Source: Erpobdella octoculata
Taxonomy: Eukaryota > Annelida > Clitellata > Hirudinida > Erpobdellidae
DNA length: 64,000 bases
Reading direction: 5' to 3'
Assembly (NCBI GenBank): GCA_963978895.1
Contig: OZ022242.1
Coordinates: 7,125,498 to 7,189,497, forward strand
Within the stretch, counting starts at the first letter, position 1. Every line of letters begins with the position of its first letter. The notes beneath the pieces were generated by a model. The model was not told the DNA's origin. It saw only the letters and a program-made list of their open reading frames with translations, and ran no database searches. Below, piece by piece: positions 10,750 through 21,564 of the stretch. Made by a program: the position numbers and the translations under genes.

Positions 10750-13700
10750 ATGGATAAGGTTGCCATAGTGAGTATTAAAAGCTCAGTATTCTTTAATTTA
10801 CAAGCATATCTAAGTTTTTCTTTATTTTCTAATCGTATGAAAAAGCTGCAGCTGTTCTTAAATTATATTTTAGGTAACTGGGTCGAACAAGGGCATCGGA
10901 TTTGCAATAGTTCGAAATCTGTGCAAAAGCTTTGGCGGAGATGTCTATCTAACATGTGAGAGTTTAAAAAAAACCTTTTAAATTGTTATTGTCGGAATTT
11001 GGTTATTAACACCATCCCGTACTGGGTAATCTTTCCCACGGACGGTATCTGTGGCGGATTAATACATAATTCTCGGCTATAATTAACTATAAACACGATG
11101 AAAAGTAAACACTAGTTTAAAAATTATGATAATTAGTATAAATAATTTATTTAAAATGAGAAAATGTTATATAAAATTATTTTAATTAAATAAATAATGT
11201 AATTATAATTTAAAAAATTTTACATAGAAAAAATTTGAGTTTTAATGAAAAGTGTAAACGAAGGAATCGCGTAGCGTGTTATATAACGTTATAACTATTA
11301 CCACGGCGGTAGGCGCCGGTATGCGATCTTTTTATTAATTTTATTTTTTACACTATATAGTATATTCAAACTCAGAATTTGTACCTTTATTTAAAATATT
11401 AGTAAAATTAAAAAAAGTTATATTGAAACTTTTATGGGTAGGGTTATGGTTAGGGTTAGGAGTAGGGTGAGGGTTAGGGGTAGGGTAGGGTAAGGGTAGG
11501 GTAAAGGTAGGGTAAGGTAAGGGTAGGGTAAGGTTAGGGTTAGGGGTAAAGTTGGGGGTAGGGGTAGAGTTTCATTTTAATACGGGATTGCAATTTTACA
11601 GATTGCAATCACGGCGAACCGCCGGGGCAATAGCAGCGACCTTATATAAAGTGACTAGCGGGGTTTACTTCGTTGTTTCTCTCGCCTTTTGTTCTTTATC
11701 ATTTTACATAGAAAAAGTTTTAAAATTTAAAATTAATTTTTTTATTACTGATAGTTTGTTTTTTAAATAAAATTTTATTATAAACTAATTTAATTCCCTT
11801 TTATTCATTTCATTCATACGATTATCGTACCTCACCACTCAGAACTACGATATAAATAGTGCTTGGAAGGGTACTACTTACCGTTTTCAAAGTCTCTCAA
11901 ATTACGATAAATTTTTTTTTTTAAATTAAATTTGGTATTAAATTTGTTTTTTTAGGTTATTGTAACAAAATAAAAATAATACGACTATTTTTTCGGCACG
12001 GGCCGTCCGTAGGAAAGATTACCCCGTACTGTAACCCCATCCCCCCTCATTTCTGACCACGGACGACTCACCTGCGCAGCTTTTCCCACAGCCCATTTTG
12101 ATTAGATGGTGACCTACAAATATAAATTCAAACAACTTAGAACCATCTGATATTATGATTTTTAATGTTTATTGCCTTTTCAACAACTTTCAAATTAAAA
12201 ATTTATTTTTTCAATGGTCAAGTAATGCTGAGACAATGAATTTATTTTCATTCTACTTTTTAAAAATTTAAATTGTGTCTACATTAATGCAAGAGGTGTT
12301 AAAAAAATTAATGTTATTGTTTATGAATTAACAATTGAAAGCTGCTTATTGCAGCCAGAGATGAAACAAGAGGCAAAGAAGCAGTTGGAAAACTTCAAAA
12401 AGAGGGCCTGAAACCACTTTACCACCAGCTTGATGTAGAAGATAGCGCCAGCATAGAAAGATTGAAAACCTTTTTGCAAGAAAAATACGGAGGCATAGAT
12501 GTGCTGATTAACAATGCTGGATATCTCTATGAAGTGAATATTATAAACATATAATAATTTTATTAGATGGACAGAAGAACACTGATGTTTTTTCTAATGT
12601 CAGCTTAACTCTGTGGAAAAAGCTGATGTAACAATGAGCATTAATTTTTGGGGACTTCTTAACGTGTCGAATGCTTTGTTTCCTCTCCTTAGATCTAATT
12701 CCAGGTTAACATTTCTTTTGCATAATTTGATTTCTTATTCAAATTTCTTTTAACAGCATTCATAAGGCCGTTTAAAAAACGTTTATATCTCTTTTGAACA
12801 GAGTTGTTCACGTATCAAGTACATTAAGCATGATTGGTTTAGCTAACTGCAGTCCGTCCAAAAGAAAAGAACTCTTGTCATGTAAAACTGTCAATGATGT
12901 CTGTGAACAGATGAAGGCATTTGTTTGGTATTTGTTTTTTTTTGTTTTTTTAACCCTTTTTTCTTGGGCTATCAACAGAAAAATAATCTTTGAACAATGG
13001 CTGATTTATGGCAGAGCTCAAAATACATTTTTTGCTGGTTTTAAATTTTAAATATTTTTTAACTCTGCGCCAACATAAAATGCCTTATTTAACTGTTACG
13101 GAAAATAAGAGAATCTGTAAGACTACAAATGTAAACTGTGCATACTAGTTGAAAGACTAGATAACTTATCTGTTAACATTTCAGATTAATATATTGCAGG
13201 TTGCATGTTAAATTTACAGTCAAAATTACTGGGTCACTAAAACCCTGATGTGTTACACAAAAGAACCATTAAAATTGAAATAAACTTAAACTTTAAATTA
13301 TTGATGTATTCTAGCGATGTGCAATCTGGCGTATACAAAGAAAACGGCTGGGCTAATGATGCGTACTCTGTAAGTAAAATTGGCGTGACACTTCTGTGTT
13401 CGATACAACAACATGTTATTGATGAAGACAAAAGCAGGAATGGTATCTTGATCAACGGGGCAAGAAAATTTAATTTGTTTATTGATTTTTTTCAATGTTT
13501 TTTGTTTATTATTTTAACTTAATTTTGCTTTTACAGTGCTGCCCAGGATATGTGGCCACTGACATGACGAAATACATGGGACACAAAACAGTAGATGAAG
13601 GTCTAATTGAAATTAACTTAATCTATCATGGTTACTTTTAAAATATATTTAAAGTATTTTATTTTTAAAACCTCATTCAGGTGCCGATACTCCTACTTAC

Positions 13701-13814
13701 TTGGCACTTTTGGATCTTGGAACAAAAAGTCCAAAAGGTGCTTTTGTGATGGAACGTCAAATAACACCAGTTGATGAAGAAAGTGCCATTACTTTGGCTA
13801 AAAATTGGTCCTAA
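10750..13814 (+). CDS. CBR1: Carbonyl reductase (NADPH) 1-like short-chain dehydrogenase, copy B
   Basis: A tandem paralogue of copy A with the same exon structure: 10750-10767, 10874-10955, 12355-12533, 12604-12704, 12802-12927, 13315-13459, 13537-13600 and 13681-13814, giving 282 residues in one open frame. Rossmann TGSNKGIG, NNAG, the Ser of VSST and catalytic YSVSK are intact, so the enzyme should be active. Differences are scattered (MDK start for MAK, SNKG for ANKG, CSPSK for CSPAK, AND for ANA before the active-site Tyr). The C-terminus ends AKNWS rather than ANKFKL because of a 54-bp insertion. The GC-AG sixth intron is shared with copy A. Intron 2 carries a 1-kb TIR element. Confidence 0.92.
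11024..12024. mobile_element. 1-kb TIR element with telomere-like core in intron 2 of CBR1-B
   Basis: Terminal inverted repeats GGGTAATCTTTCC-CACGGACGG and CCGTCCGTAGGAAAGATTACCC match over about 22 bp with one mismatch. Both ends are flanked by CGTACT (11018-11023 and 12025-12030). CBR1-A has the uninterrupted CCTGTACTGTAACCC at about 4142. No transposase is visible. The interior holds a GGGTTAGGG/GGGTAGGG-rich block. The superfamily is unassigned; a 6-bp duplication is unlike hAT (8 bp) or mariner (TA). Confidence 0.88.
11438..11572 (+). repeat. Degenerate telomere-like (TTAGGG/GTAGGG) tract
   Basis: About 135 bp of G-rich repeats alternate GGGTTAGGG, GGGTAGGGTA and GGTAAGGGTAGG on the plus strand. 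It lies wholly inside the 11024-12024 TIR element, so it is element cargo rather than an interstitial telomere. It could form G-quadruplexes. Confidence 0.9.
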
Positions 13815-13838
13815 ACGTTGAGAAATGGCAAGGATTTG

Positions 13839-13844
13839 AATAAA
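13839..13844 (+). terminator. Poly(A) signal of CBR1-B
   Basis: AATAAA lies 25 bp after the stop and inside the 54-bp segment (about 13803-13857) that copy A lacks. The A-copy signal context has changed here to TTATTAATAG. Confidence 0.65.
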
Positions 13845-13859
13845 CAACAACATAAAAAT

Positions 13860-14835
13860 TTCAAGTTTCAAATTTGTCATTTACATTATGAATTTGATCA
13901 TATAGGTAGTATTTGATTATTAATAGAAAACAGAAAAATGGTTAAATTTTGTCTTATTATTGAAAATTGACATTGCCAGCAGACAAACTTATGTTTAAGA
14001 TATAACTTCTTTTTTCATCTTGCAGCGTCAGCCTTGTCTTCAATTTTTAAGTAAAGTAACTCGATGTTTGCAGCTGTATCTTTTATCTATTTATGACAGG
14101 GCTGCGTACAGATCTTTCTTGTTCCCACTCAGGGCTGCCAAGAGAGGAGTCAAAAATAATTTCCGAGACCAGGACCATTAGAGAGCCCAAATGTGAGCTT
14201 CTTTTGTGAAGTGCTGAAAAAAATTATGGAAAAGTACTTACGACTACCACCGTCTTGGTCATCAGCTAATTTAGATAGAAATTTCGTGGGTATAGTTTTT
14301 GTACCAAAAACATTTCTGTAATAATAATAAACTTAGGTATTTTACCCGTGCCCAATTTTCTTGCGGTCCTGTCCCCAATAACCGCTTTCTATACCCATTT
14401 TGTATTTATACAGTAGTTTTGATGCTATTTCGTCCCCCTCCAAAGCAAACATTTATGTAATTTTTTAATCAACTGAAAAAGTTAGTTTCTATTAATGAAC
14501 AGTTCCTGTTTTTACCGCCCACCAGTAAGCGATTTTTATAGTCGTTAGTCTGATATACGTCTATTCTCATAATATATCAGATAAAGTTTCAATTTAACGT
14601 AACATGAAAATTTAATTTTACAATCCTCACGAATATTATTTCCATCTCATTGTCCAAATTAAGATTGATTTAATCTAGAACGAAATCATTTTACTATCAT
14701 CTGAATATCTACCCTTTCAGTAGCGATGCGTATGGAACGGGATAACATAGCCTATAGGCCTATAGTGTTGTGAAATCTTGATATAGACTGTAATATTTTG
14801 CATTTTGGTGTCACCCCCTGCGATGGTTTCAACTT
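13860..14835 (+). repeat. 3' flank of the CBR1 tandem duplication, copy B
   Basis: Non-coding sequence homologous to 7972-9470, resuming at TTTCAAATTTG after the 54-bp insertion. It includes an R2-like core (ACGACTACC then TCATCAGCTAATTTAG) at about 14238-14272. Similarity fades after TTGGTGTCACCCCCTGCGAT. Confidence 0.7.
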
Positions 14836-15256
14836 AGTGAAGCCACTGACATTTATATTATAACTTTCTCAGCAAAAGTTTAGTTTTTTGCAGTTTTTTA
14901 ATATTAACTTCACCACGTTTGCAATTGCTTGCTTGAGAGCAGTGTTTCATCCAGACCTCTTGACTTTAGCGCTGAAATTATTCTCCTAATTTAAAAAAAA
15001 ATCAAATTTTAAATCGTGATTTCTTAGTTATACAAAAAGTAAAAATTAATGCACTGATGGGCATGATGCAGCCCCTTTTCATCAATACATAACTTATTTA
15101 CATGATTAATTTATTTTTTGTCATTTGATTTCCTGATAGCAAATAAACAAACTCATAAAATTATACAAGTGACTGTCAGCTTCGGTTGGCATCTTAAAAA
15201 CCTCTTTTCAAATTCAAATCGAAAATTTTGATAAACACTGGTTTTCTTTTAAAAAT

Positions 15257-15720
15257 TTGTATCTTTGTATCAATTCTTCAAATATGCTATATTTATTTTT
15301 AATCTATCCGTTTTTAACTTATTGCAATATTGTGTGGGCTTTAAATTATTCATCAAGACTAAAACCTTTACATGTTTCACAAAAAAGGTGTTTTCGCATC
15401 ATATTTCATTTACCTCCTGGATCGTCAACACATTCCAAATTTAGTGAAAACAATTTATTAAACATTTATTAAATAAATATGCTACAGATATGCACAATCT
15501 TGAAAACAACTTAGTACCAAACTTATTTAATGGTTTCTTTGCTAATTCTTCTAACATCCATAACCACAATTTACAAACAATGAGCAATTTTTGTTCAGAA
15601 CTTGTTCACACAGCTACCAACATGTTTTCCATAAAATGTTTAGGCCTTCGAGAATATTCAATTATTATTACTTGTGTAACGGTTAACAGGCTTATAAATT
15701 TCAAAAAACTACATATCCTA
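15257..15720 (+). mobile_element. LINE reverse transcriptase C-terminal fragment, different family
   Basis: The frame at 15257-15472 encodes YPFLTYCNIVWALNYSSRLK followed by LHVSQKRCFRIIFHLPP, typical of the thumb and post-thumb region of LINE RTs. The following frame (15490-15660) carries NNLVPNLFNGFFANSSNIHN, the continuing tail, after a stop or frame break. It is a decayed, 5'-truncated copy unrelated in sequence to the 9.8-kb LINE. Confidence 0.75.
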
Positions 15721-15728
15721 AAATTTTC

Positions 15729-15794
15729 CAGGGGGGGGCGAAATATCTTATAGGGGGGGCTTTGCCCCCCTCGCCCCCCCGTAGTTGCGGGGCT
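15729..15794. repeat. G/C homopolymer hairpin block
   Basis: GGGGGGGC-GAAATATCTTATA-GGGGGGGCTTTGCCCCCC followed by TCGCCCCCCC forms a strong short stem. It stands out in this AT-rich window and probably marks a transposon end. No target duplication was found. Confidence 0.5.
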
Positions 15795-15969
15795 GTCGTT
15801 AAATTAACTGTTTTTATTACAACATACTTAAACTAGTACTAGGTAAATGTTGGACGCCCGTGGCGACTGTTTATTTAGCCCGTCACAGAATTTGGGATTA
15901 GCGGACCTCGGGATTAATGGACCTCTGGGTTTTCGAGACATTACCGATTCGCTTCCTCAAACGACGTTC

Positions 15970-16275
15970 ATGCTCAGGGAGTGAATGTCTCTCCGTGGTC
16001 AGAATTGAGGGGGTGGGGTTACAGTACAGGATGGTGTTATTTTATTCAACTTACAATATCTGTTTGTGGGTGTGTTTCTCTGTACGCAAATTTTGCAAGT
16101 AAAATTCAACCAGCTTTTTACAAGCTAGGAAACTGAAACTTTCAGCATAGCTTTATATTGGATGACAATACATTTTTCAATAAAAAAAACTAATTTGAAT
16201 ATTTTTTGTATTTCTAAATAGAGTGTATTTAAAAAACTCATTTCTTCTTTACTTGTTTGCAAAATCAAGAATAAG
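15970..16275 (+). repeat. Repeat R1 copy 2, fused to an inverted copy of the CBR1 intron-2 segment
   Basis: 15985-16030 (CCGTGGTCAGAATTGAGGGG to GGTGTTA) is the reverse complement of the TAACACCATCCTGTACTGTAACC / GACCACGGACGACTC region found in both CBR1 second introns. It is followed in direct orientation by R1 (CTCTGTACGCAAATTTTGCA, GAAACTGAAACTTTCAGC). The CBR1 intron segment is therefore itself part of a dispersed repeat. Confidence 0.65.
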
Positions 16276-16760
16276 CAGAAAGTTTCAGTTTTTACGTTCT
16301 GTTAAATTTTTTCATTTTTTTTATCTTTAAAAATCGATTGCAAAAATTTAAGACTAAAAAGTTGAAAATTATACTTTTAAAAAAATCTTAAAAACACGTT
16401 TTTATTTAAATGCACTAAAAAGGATAAAATAAATTGTAAACATAAAAGCGTGGGATGCAACTGTTACGATCGTATGAGTGCAAAGAAAAGCGCCCCACGC
16501 TTTTATGTTTATAATTTATTTTATCCTTTTTATTGCATTTTGTATATTGTTCTTAAACATTTTTTAATAGTATTATTATCTAATAACATCAACAATATTT
16601 TGCACTTTTTTCAACCTTTGGTTTTTTGCATTTTAATTTTTATGAAAATGTTTACTTTGTTTTAATTTATACTTTACACATAAAATAATTGTCTGCTAAA
16701 TATGAGAAAATTTGAAATTTTTGGTGGAAGAACTTGAAACTTTTGGAAAGAAAGTTCCCG
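16255..16760. mobile_element. Fold-back (long inverted repeat) element
   Basis: The inner arms at about 16413-16460 (AAAGGATAAAATAAATTGTA, AACATAAAAGCGTGGG) and 16495-16543 (CCCACGCTTTTATGTT, TAATTTATTTTATCC) pair almost perfectly around a loop of about 35 bp. Weaker complementarity continues outward (AGTTGAAAA/TTTTCAAC; GAAAGTTTCAG/TTGAAACTTTT). It is non-coding, and a transcript would form a long hairpin. Confidence 0.8.
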
Positions 16761-17200
16761 CCCCCCATGACATCTAGATGAAATACTGTTCACACATCAC
16801 TTTACTGCTGATCAATAAATAAACTCATAAACTATGAAATCGTAAAAAAATTAATTTTAATTTCAAAAAAGTATTTTGTGAAGAAACCGTTCAAATAGGT
16901 ACGCAACCTTGAAGCTGCTGCTTGGAGGCTGCAGCAAGTCAGCTTTGAGGTTATGAAAAGAAAGCATACACGCAACCTTAAACTTTCCAAGCGAAAATAT
17001 ACTAGATGGGCGATGAATCAATCTATTCAGTAACGCTTTTGAGAATTCCAGAAAATATATTTAATTTACTAATTCATAAAAGCTGTACTTTAACACCTTC
17101 TGAAAAAGAAATACTGTTAAACTTTTCTAGGTTTGCGAATACATATTCGCTTTAAATATAAAACACGTCTACTAAATTGTTAGAAAATTTTATTCTTCTT
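16761..17200. promoter_or_regulatory. Upstream region of the BTB gene
   Basis: No coding sequence is seen. The sequence immediately before the ATG reads TTCTTCTTCACAG|GAAAATG, a good splice acceptor, so a non-coding first exon should lie somewhere in this interval or upstream. Its donor could not be placed. Confidence 0.4.
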
Positions 17201-17209
17201 CACAGGAAA

Positions 17210-18582
17210 ATGTCAAATGACAAAAATACACATCAACACCCTATTGATTTTACATCTGAATGGAATTATGCTGACATCAAGTTTCAAGTGGAAGGGAAAC
17301 TTGCTTATGCCAACAAACTCATACTGATCCTCTGGTCGCCTGTTTTCAAAGCAATGTTCGAAAACAATTTTAAAGAGAAAACAGCCGCAGAAGTACCATT
17401 ACCAGGAAAAAAATATGATGACGTAATTGAATTGATGCGCGTTCTTCATCCACCGAATAAAGAATTAACCGGTAATCAGTGAGTTAATGTTTTGATTTGA
17501 TTAAAATGACTATCTCTTGCGGGTTTTCATTTGTTGCAAAATGTTTCTTTTAAAAAGGCAATTTTTTAGCCGGGTAATAATTTTTATTTCTCAATTTCTC
17601 ATTATATAGGCTCCAATAAAACTTCAACTCCCGTTTCGGATTTGATGTTTAGAACATATCAAGCTTTTAGAAAAACATTATAACATTCATAAATTACATT
17701 TTCATCTAGATACAAATGTCCCCCAGTTGCTGCCACTTTTGCAAGAATATCAGATCGAGAGTTTAATCGAACAAGCAGAAGAATTTTTATGCAATCAGGC
17801 ATCTTCAGTTCAAAACTATCTCCTCGCACAGAAATTCAACCTAACTAAACTTAGTGACTCCTGTTTGCAATACTTGAAAAGAGCTCCAATTTCTCGGCTC
17901 AAATCTCAGGTTTTTATGTTTTAAAGATTGGAATGTATTTTTAAAAACAATGCAATAATAATTTTCATCTAGAAGTAGGGAGAAATAACCATATTAACAG
18001 AAACTTAGATGTTGAGAACATAGGCCTATATGGTACTGGATGACACTGGATGTGAACTTGTTGTAGAAACACATTTCGAAGGTCCATGAAATTTTTTAGC
18101 ATCATATTCATGCTAATCTATTTGAAAAACAAAACTTTCAAAATACAAAATTTCAACCAGTTGCAACTTCTGGGAATAAGTTCTAGATCCACTGATGCAC
18201 CCATGTTTAAAATTTATATTTTGGTTTAAAATTATTATTTATGGTTTGAGAATAAACTTGATATCGTTTTACGATATTAAAATGCTTTGCAACCTCACAA
18301 AGTAATATTAATTTTTTTTCCATGAAGGCAGAATTTGAACAGTTAGAACAATCATTCATGGTTGAACTGCTGATGGAAAAGCTAGAAAAGTACGAAAACA
18401 ATGTGGAGTCTCTCCGCGAGGTACGTATGGTTCTAGAGCGTAAAAGGCCAACCACTTTTCCAGGGATGGCCATCTTGTGTGAGGTCTGCACGGCAGCCAG
18501 AGATCAACAAGTTGACTGTGGAAGCTGCATGAAAAACTGCTGTCATAAATTGACCGGCATATTACGAAATATGGAAGCCTAG
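17210..18582 (+). CDS. BTB/POZ domain protein with Cys-rich C-terminus
   Basis: Three exons, 17210-17471, 17710-17909 and 18328-18582, join in phase to 238 residues. Residues about 15-115 form a BTB domain: YADIKFQVEGKLAYANKLIL, then LWSPVFKAMFENNFKEK, with a PLPGKKYDDVIELMRVLHPP stretch. LLPLLQEYQIESLIEQAEEF and NYLLAQKFNLTKLSDSCLQY form the BTB tail and BACK-like helices. BTB domains dimerise and often act as CUL3 substrate adaptors. The C-terminus has a coiled-coil-like Glu/Leu helix and a CEVCTAARDQQVDCGSCMKN segment, a CxxC...CxxC pattern suggestive of metal binding. No MATH or Kelch domain is present. Poly(A) signals AATAAA lie at 18639 and 18655. The upstream ATG choice rests on the acceptor just before it. 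Confidence 0.88.
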
Positions 18583-18654
18583 ATAGAATCTTTATAAGGA
18601 GGCTGACATTTTTTAGATGCTAACACGTTTGATGAGAAAATAAAAGTTTATTGT

Positions 18655-18660
18655 AATAAA
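18655..18660 (+). terminator. Poly(A) signal of the BTB gene
   Basis: AATAAA lies 72 bp after the stop codon, with a second overlapping-context AATAAA at 18639-18644. Confidence 0.65.
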
Positions 18661-19009
18661 TGGTGTAATGTGTTAAAATAATAGTGTGCATTTATTATAT
18701 TAAATAAATAAACTTTAGTAAAACCTTGCCACACTCCACGGGGTACTTTATCGCCTAAACGGACACTCAAATTTTATCTTTATTTATTTATATCAAAGCC
18801 AACGAGTTCTTGAAAATTTAACGGAGAAGACTGTTTACACCACCTGCTTCATGCCAGCACCATCGGCTGCTCCAACACACTGATACCTACCATGGCAAGG
18901 GGTGGGGTTCTGATAATCTTCTTCTCCACCATACAGCTAAGTAGCCTGGGAAAACATTTGAAACGCAATTGTGGCTAAAATATTAGCAACTTGGTTGAAG
19001 ACTAGCAAA

Positions 19010-19953
19010 CAGAGGTGGCGATTCAGCAAAATCTTGAGGGGGGCGAAGATTTTTTAAATTCAATCTAGAGAATCTTCAAACTTAAGTGACCATGGTAATA
19101 TTCACTAGTATGTTGTATTTTCATGTAAAACATCATATTAATTGAAAAATAGTATACAAAAATATTAACTTTTATTTAGTATTGAACGCAGACAAAAAAA
19201 CGTTTAAATTATGAATGTAACAAAAAAGATATCTAAAAGATTGAAAATATTAGCAGAGATATGATATAACCAGGGGCACAACTAGGGGGCAGGGGGCGCA
19301 AGCTCCCCAGGCCAAATCGGAGGGTCCTGCAATTTTTCCAAATTCGATGGGTTTTTTGGGAAGGGGGGTGCTACATTTATTCATAAACTTACTTTTTTTT
19401 ACAATTGCTTTAACTAATTTGAGACTGATTTTGACTATCTTCTGTTGGTAGTCTTTATTTTCTATCATTAATAGATTCTTAAAGATACAAAAAAAAACTG
19501 CAGACTGAAGATAGTTAAAAAATGTTTCGCCTGCGGCGGGCCTTTTTCTCTTTCTAAAACTGGGGGGTGCTACATTTAATCATAAACTTATTTTTTTTAC
19601 AATTGCTTTAATTGGTTTGAGACTGAGTTTGACTATCTTCAGTTTGCAGTCTTTCTTATCTTTCATTATAAATTATTAAAGATACCAAAAACAACTGCAG
19701 ACTAAAAAAAGTCAGAAAAAATTTTTCCCTGCGGCGGGTTTTTTCCCTTTTTTCACATTTGAAGCCCTCCAGCATTTTTTGCTGGTTGTGCCCCTGGATA
19801 TAACTACGTAGATATAATTCAAACTGCATAAAAAAAATACTACGTTTATCAACTAATCTAAATAAATGAGCTAATAAAGATATTTTTTTATTTGGTGGAA
19901 AAAATTGTGTGGGGGCCGTCGCCTCCCCCAGCTTCCCTCAATCATCTCCTCTG
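19010..19953. mobile_element. hAT-like MITE, family A, interrupted by a nested element
   Basis: Ends CAGAGGTGGCGATTC and AATCATCTCCTCTG are imperfect inverted repeats. The flanks CTAGCAAA (19002-19009) and CTCGCAAA (19954-19961) agree at 7 of 8 bases. In reverse orientation the left part (CAGCAAAATCTTGAGG, AGAATCTTCAAAC) matches the right end of the 38561-39373 element. A second element is inserted at 19271-19796. No transposase is visible. Confidence 0.85.
19271..19796. mobile_element. hAT-like MITE, family B, nested inside family A
   Basis: Terminal inverted repeats CAGGGGCACAACTAG and CTGGTTGTGCCCCTG are flanked by a perfect 8-bp duplication GATATAAC (19263-19270 and 19797-19804). The interior holds two diverged direct copies of a roughly 190-bp segment (GGGGGTGCTACATTTA at about 19365 and 19562; TTTGAGACTGA; GCCTGCGGCGGG). 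It is non-coding. Confidence 0.93.
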
Positions 19954-19961
19954 CTCGCAAA

Positions 19962-20880
19962 ACAGCATAATGGTCGTTGTTTTACCTATAGAGTTGACTG
20001 GCCGGTCCCATTTAAATTGACCTCTATTTCTTAGCTGTATTGCCGACAAAGATCTGTTTCTGGTCCGGTGTTTTTCGTTTTTACCCCGCTGACGTCATCG
20101 ATATCGCCATCAACACGTTACACGGGTTTTCTGACCACTACTACACTGCATGACGATCTGCAGAATTATTGTCATTCTCCTCAGAATGATTATTAGTTTT
20201 GTAATAGGAGTTTTATTATTTTTTATAATTTGCAATCATGTATTTTTGAAAAATTTATTATTACTAAAGCTGGCGGAGACTAAATTGAAAAAGTTATCTC
20301 GGTTATCTATTGTTTACATTATTTTTTATATTACATGAACTTAGAACTATCTTATATTATCGTTGTCCTCGTGAGTTCTGTGAAATCAGTAAAATAGTAC
20401 AAGGTTTGGAAACCGGATATATTGGAATTAAGAAATTTATTGGTTGGTGCTTGCTGTTTGTGTTTTGTATATTTCATTATACCAATGTAAACGTTGCCGT
20501 AACGTTGAAGTTTTGAAGTTATTTGTTATTTGTAGGACGTAGGACAATATCTCCCGAATTATAATTCTGGCTAAGGCTAAATACTTCTTTCGAAATATAA
20601 TCAATTGACTCAATCTAAAAATATCTCACGTTGTAGAAATCCTTTGATTCTAAGAACTCTTTTGATTCTTATAATAATTTAATAATAATAATAATATAAT
20701 ACTTTAGGGCAGGGGAATGAATTATTTCCATTATAAAACAACAAATTATCATACAGAAATGATAGAAAAAATAATTGAAAGGAAGAACCTTAAAAAATAA
20801 TTAAAAAACGTTTTTAAAACAATTTTTGAACTTATAGAACCAGCAGGAGCTCAAAATAGTTTGTTATGAAGATCTATTCT
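19962..20880. other. Gene-free stretch
   Basis: AT-rich sequence with short AAT microsatellites near 20678-20700 and only chance ORFs. I see no gene or element boundary. Confidence 0.5.
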
Positions 20881-20929
20881 TGTTCGTGCAAGGTGTAAAA
20901 CATACACATTATTAAGAGCTTTACTGATT

Positions 20930-21160
20930 CCACATTTACGGTGTGTGCCGTTCACCCATGTTCCCGGTCGTGCTCATCTCAGGTCAGCGTTTGGTAGTCT
21001 ACTAATAGGAAGAAGCTTGGGACAAGGGTTTCTGTTGTGCTGGTCCCGCTGCTTGGAACGATCTACCTGCCTCTCTTCGAGACTACTATAGAATTTTTTC
21101 ATTAAACTCTTTTAAAAACCATTTAAAAACTTACCTTTTAATAATGTAATATAATATCTG
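20930..21160 (+). mobile_element. LINE 3' end, reverse transcriptase tail
   Basis: The frame over about 21041-21148 reads GPAAWNDLPASLRDYYRIFS, then LNSFKNHLKTYLLIM, the standard C-terminal end of CR1/Jockey-like LINEs. Upstream sequence is frame-broken (FTHVPGRAHLRSAFGS in another frame). It is truncated and dead. Confidence 0.7.
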
Positions 21161-21564
21161 TGATGTGATGGACTGTATGCGCCTATATGATGTGGACCAT
21201 TAATAGGCAAAGAAATAACTGAAATAATAAATAATGTTAAATAGTCAATAACAGTTAACAGTAACTTTTTGTAGCTACAGACTTGCTGCAAAATTTGTTA
21301 TATCATACATGACAGTAGCTTTTAAATAATTATATGCTCATAATATTAGTATATAGGATTCTTTGTTAGCTAAGCTTTAATTGAATGCAGTCTCCCAATG
21401 TACAGCTTTAGCTTCAAAATTTTCCGAGCTCTTTATGTCTTTTCGTTCGTTCTTATTTTTTTCCAGGACAGGGTTTGAACCCCAAATCTTCACCTTGGCT
21501 ATAGTACTATACAAGTTTTTAAAATATAAAGAAATTTGCTTTAAACAGCTTTAAATGATTATCT

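Noticed and set aside
11438..11572. Interstitial telomere or chromosome-fusion scar
   Set aside because: The G-rich tract lies inside a TIR-bounded element with a target duplication and an empty site, so it was carried in by transposition.
21466..21510. GGGGTTCAAACCC on the minus strand as a tRNA gene
   Set aside because: A B-box-like motif is present, but no cloverleaf stems or A box can be found.
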